This document shows, piece by piece, positions 61,531 through 64,000 of a stretch of 64,000 nucleotides of DNA. This stretch comes from Acidimicrobiia bacterium (GTDB lineage Bacteria; Actinomycetota; Acidimicrobiia; Acidimicrobiales; AC-14). A program made the translations under genes and the position numbers. The notes under the pieces were generated by a model, which was not told where the DNA came from, did not search any database, and saw nothing but the letters and a program-made list of their open reading frames with translations. The stretch covers positions 44,122-108,121 of the forward strand of contig JAHFUR010000011.1 of NCBI GenBank assembly GCA_023264995.1. Reading direction: 5' to 3'. Every line of letters begins with the position of its first letter. Within the stretch, counting starts at the first letter, position 1.

Positions 61531-62250
61531 TCAGCCGACGCCTCCCACGCCGACTGCCGCGCCCAAGGCGTAGGTCGCCGCGGCCGGGACCGCGGAGAAG
61601 AGGAGCTGGCGGGCCGCCGACCGGGCCATCGGCCGGCCGGTGAAGCGGGCCAGCAGGGCGCCGACGATGAGGGCGGCGACAGCGCCCATCACGACGGCGG
61701 TCACCAGCGCGGCGGTGCCGGTCCCGAAGAAGTAGGGCACGAGGGGGACGGAGGCGCCGACAGAGAAGGTGACGAAGGACGACGCCGCGGCGTGCAGTGG
61801 CTGGCCGAGAGCGTTGGGGTCGATGCCCAGCTCCTCGCGGGCATGGGTCTCCAGGGCCAGCTCGGGGTTCCGGCTCAGGGCCGTGGCTAGCTGGTCGGCG
61901 GTGGCCTCGTCGACACCGCGGGACCGGTAGAGCTGGGCCAGCTCGCGGCGTTCGGCCTCCGGGCTACGGGTGAGCTCGATGCGCTCCAGCTCCAGCTCCC
62001 GCTGCAACAGCTCGGACTGGGCCGTCATGGAGATGTACTCCCCCGCCGCCATCGACACCGCCCCGCCGATGAGCCCGGCCAGGCCGGCCAGACGCACCAG
62101 GCCTGCGCCGGCGCTGGCCCCGGCGAACCCCAGGACAATGGCCACGTTCGACACCAGGCCGTCGCTCACCCCGAAGACCGCGGCCCGGGCCGCGCCGCCC
62201 TGGAGGTCGCGATGGTGCTTCTCCGGCGGCGGGGGCAGCGGATCGGGCAT
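61531..62250 (-). CDS. VIT1/CCC1-family membrane transporter
   Basis: A 239-aa protein. After a Pro/His-rich start (LPPPPEKHH), GAARAAVFGVSDGLVSNVAIVLGFAGAS and MAAGEYISMTAQSELLQRE match TM1, TM2 and the metal-binding helix of the VIT family (Fe/Mn transport). A Glu-rich cytoplasmic helical region (about 75-140) and TM3-5 follow. Metals move out of the cytoplasm in characterised members. The start is 24 bp from the divergent rlmN start. Confidence 0.9.
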   Translation of the reverse strand: MPDPLPPPPEKHHRDLQGGAARAAVFGVSDGLVSNVAIVLGFAGASAGAGLVRLAGLAGLIGGAVSMAAGEYISMTAQSELLQRELELERIELTRSPEAERRELAQLYRSRGVDEATADQLATALSRNPELALETHAREELGIDPNALGQPLHAAASSFVTFSVGASVPLVPYFFGTGTAALVTAVVMGAVAALIVGALLARFTGRPMARSAARQLLFSAVPAAATYALGAAVGVGGVG

Positions 62251-62274
62251 CGGCGCACCAACGTACCCTTGGGC

Positions 62275-63285
62275 ATGCCCGGACGGTTCGATGTCAGCCT
62301 GGAGGAACTGTCGGCCATCCTCGGCGACGAGCCGGCGTTCCGCTCCCGGCAGGTCTGGCGCAGCCTCCACGCCGGTCGAGAACCCGACGAGATGACCGAT
62401 CTGCCGCTGGCCCTGCGGGCCCGGCTTTCCCAGGACCTGCCGGCTGGGCTGGCGCCGGTCGTCACGTCGGTGAACGCCGACGGCGACACCACCAAGTGGC
62501 TCTGGTCGCTGGCCGACGGGGCCAGGATCGAGACGGTGCTGATGGCCTACCGGTCGGGGCGGGTGACCGTGTGCGTCTCCACCCAGGCCGGCTGCGCCAT
62601 GGCCTGCTCGTTCTGCGCCACCGGCCAGGCCGGTTTCACCCGACAGCTCACCGCCGGCGAGATCGTCGAGCAGGTCGTGCGGGCCGGCCGGGCCTCCCCC
62701 GCCGGTCGGGTGAGCAACGTGGTGTTCATGGGGATGGGTGAGCCGCTGGCCAACTACCCGGCGACGTGGGCCGCGGTGGAGCGGCTGCACTTCGACCTGG
62801 GGCTGTCGGCCCGCCACCTCACGGTGTCCACCGTCGGCGTCGTGCCCGGCATCCTCAAGCTGGCCGCCGAGCGCCTCCCCGTGAACCTGGCCGTGTCGCT
62901 CCACGCGGCCAACGACCGCCTCCGTGACTCCATGGTCCCCATCAACCGCCGCTACCCGCTGCGCCTGCTGATGGAGGCCTGCCAGGCGTGGGCCGCATCC
63001 CACAACCGCCGTCTGTCCTTCGAGTGGGCCTTGATCGACGGGGTGAACGACCGCCCGGCCGACGCCGCCGAGCTGGCTGCCCTGGCCCGGCCCCTCGGCG
63101 CCCACGTCAACCTCATCCCTCTGAACCCGACGCCCGGCTACCTCACCCGGGGCACGCCGGCCGCCGGCGTCCAGGCCTTCCGCGACCGTCTCGACGCCGC
63201 GGGTGTCAACGCCACGGTGCGCCGCAACCGGGGTACCGACATCGCCGCGGCCTGTGGCCAGCTGGCGGCCATCACTGGCCCATAG
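62275..63285 (+). CDS. rlmN: 23S rRNA (adenine2503-C2)-methyltransferase
   Basis: A 336-aa radical SAM enzyme. CAMACSFCATGQ holds the cluster Cys (C-x3-C-x2-C), followed by NVVFMGMGEPLANYPATWAAVERL, LTVSTVGVVPGI, NLAVSLHAANDRLRDSMVPINRRYPL and a conserved late NATVRRNRGTDIAAACGQL (second Cys). It methylates A2503 of 23S rRNA and a tRNA adenine. The frame has an in-frame Met upstream; MPGRFDVSLEEL is the better start. Confidence 0.95.
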   Translation: MPGRFDVSLEELSAILGDEPAFRSRQVWRSLHAGREPDEMTDLPLALRARLSQDLPAGLAPVVTSVNADGDTTKWLWSLADGARIETVLMAYRSGRVTVCVSTQAGCAMACSFCATGQAGFTRQLTAGEIVEQVVRAGRASPAGRVSNVVFMGMGEPLANYPATWAAVERLHFDLGLSARHLTVSTVGVVPGILKLAAERLPVNLAVSLHAANDRLRDSMVPINRRYPLRLLMEACQAWAASHNRRLSFEWALIDGVNDRPADAAELAALARPLGAHVNLIPLNPTPGYLTRGTPAAGVQAFRDRLDAAGVNATVRRNRGTDIAAACGQLAAITGP

Positions 63286-63328
63286 ACGTCGCCGGGGAAC
63301 CGCCGCTGACCCGCGTCGCCCTGACAGA

Positions 63329-63694
63329 ATGACCGCCATGGCCTCTCGCCGGTTCACGAACCCTGCCCAGCCCCAGACCCTGGTGATCGCAGTGTTCCTG
63401 CTGTACCTCCACGCCGTCTTCCTCCTGTTCGACCTCCTCCGGCTCGGGATCTTCCCGTTGCTCTACGTCGGCTCGGTGGCCGGCGGCCTGGCCGCGGGCT
63501 TCGGGATCGCCAACGAGAAGAAATGGGGCTACGGCCTCGGCATCGCCATGTCCATCTTCCCCTTCGCGCTCCGCTTCTACTACTCAGGCAGCCCGATGAG
63601 CTCCAACCTGCTGTCCCTGATGTTCGAGATCGCCCTGGTCGCCCTCCTCCTCCACCCGCAAAGCCGCGACTACCAGCGCCTCTGGTTCAAGTAA
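63329..63694 (+). CDS. small integral membrane protein
   Basis: A 121-aa protein with about four membrane segments (LVIAVFLLYLHAVFLLFDLL, FPLLYVGSVAGGLAAGFGIA, YGLGIAMSIFPFAL, LLSLMFEIALVALLL) and a polar C-terminus (HPQSRDYQRLWFK). Family not recognised. Downstream of rlmN by about 43 bp, possibly co-transcribed. ATG at 63329 or the ATG three codons later. Confidence 0.75.
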   Translation: MTAMASRRFTNPAQPQTLVIAVFLLYLHAVFLLFDLLRLGIFPLLYVGSVAGGLAAGFGIANEKKWGYGLGIAMSIFPFALRFYYSGSPMSSNLLSLMFEIALVALLLHPQSRDYQRLWFK

Positions 63695-64000
63695 ACGCTG
63701 GTAGACCTTCGCTAGCGCACCGGCGCCGGGTCCAGCTGGGCCGCCCGCGGGAGTTCAGCGGACGGGTTGTGGCCGTTGACCGGCCGGCCGTGGTGCGTCA
63801 CCTGGCGTCTGCGCCGGCACGGGGACGGGGACGGCTATCCCTCAGTGTGCCCGTCCGGAACGTAACCACAGCGTGCCCTCGACCGGCACACTGTGGCTAC
63901 CCCAAGACGGTCGGCGTGGCGGGTTCTGGGACGCGCGGTATGCGCGCCTGGGCCAGAGGTACCCGACCTTTCGCGATACGATATTGTGACGTGGAGATCT
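63695..64000. other. intergenic region with an imperfect inverted repeat
   Basis: No gene is visible. GTAACCACAGCGTGCC (63862-63877) and GGCACACTGTGGCTAC (63885-63900) form an imperfect 16-bp palindrome (14 of 16 pairs) around a 7-base spacer, and CAGTGTGCC also occurs near 63844. The last 30 bases turn AT-rich (GCGATACGATATTG), so a promoter for a gene beyond the window is likely. Confidence 0.5.

Overview
The window is very GC-rich chromosomal DNA from an actinobacterium. Supporting signs are a mycothiol synthase (mshD), an InhA-type enoyl-ACP reductase, a DUF6458-type membrane protein, an actinobacterial-type GlgA and frequent GTG/TTG starts with coupled ATGA/GTGA overlaps. The class could be Acidimicrobiia or a relative, but that is an inference. 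No insertion sequence, phage module or CRISPR array was seen; the two tRNA genes are tRNA-Val(UAC) and tRNA-Leu(CAA).

Region 1-31 kb is a mosaic of short units. It holds a zinc-ribbon coiled-coil protein with a DUF457-type membrane protein, a class A penicillin-binding protein, two hybrid histidine kinases in tandem, a berberine-bridge-type flavoenzyme with a VOC protein, a secreted subtilase, a Nudix hydrolase and an inositol-phosphatase-family enzyme. It continues with an NfeD-like/flotillin pair, a CofE-like ligase followed by an Orn/Lys/Arg-type decarboxylase, a fatty acid desaturase overlapping a B3/B4-domain protein, a membrane-anchored double-AAA ATPase, two CooC/MinD-type ATPases (one interrupted by an in-frame TGA) and a Bax-inhibitor-1 family protein.

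Region 31-44 kb, minus strand, carries a type II fatty-acid-synthesis cluster (fabD, a lipoyl/biotinyl-like protein, fabH, fabG, acpP, fabF, acyl-CoA carboxyltransferase, fabI, then a peroxiredoxin). It lies directly downstream of a tryptophan cluster (trpC, a trpB2-type gene, trpF, trpB, a PadR regulator, trpA).

Region 44-48 kb, plus strand, holds a two-component system followed by a compact three-gene unit: an 80-aa CxxC protein, a DUF692/MNIO oxidase and a BufC-like partner. This looks like an undescribed RiPP-type or metal-linked modification system and is the most interesting part of the window.

Region 48-59.5 kb, minus strand, is a long histidine run hisD-C-B-H-A-F, then glgC, glgA and groES, then hisI, trpE, ygfZ and a lipoprotein. 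The last part holds nth, mshD, a VIT-type transporter, rlmN and a small membrane protein. hisG, hisE, trpD and trpG are not in the window.

Non-coding signals worth reading are a promoter plus a candidate 77-nt structured RNA just before tRNA-Leu, a perfect 17-bp inverted repeat inside the 3' end of hisH, two GGTGACG/CGTCACC hairpins, and a 47-bp tandem duplication of the fabF tail.
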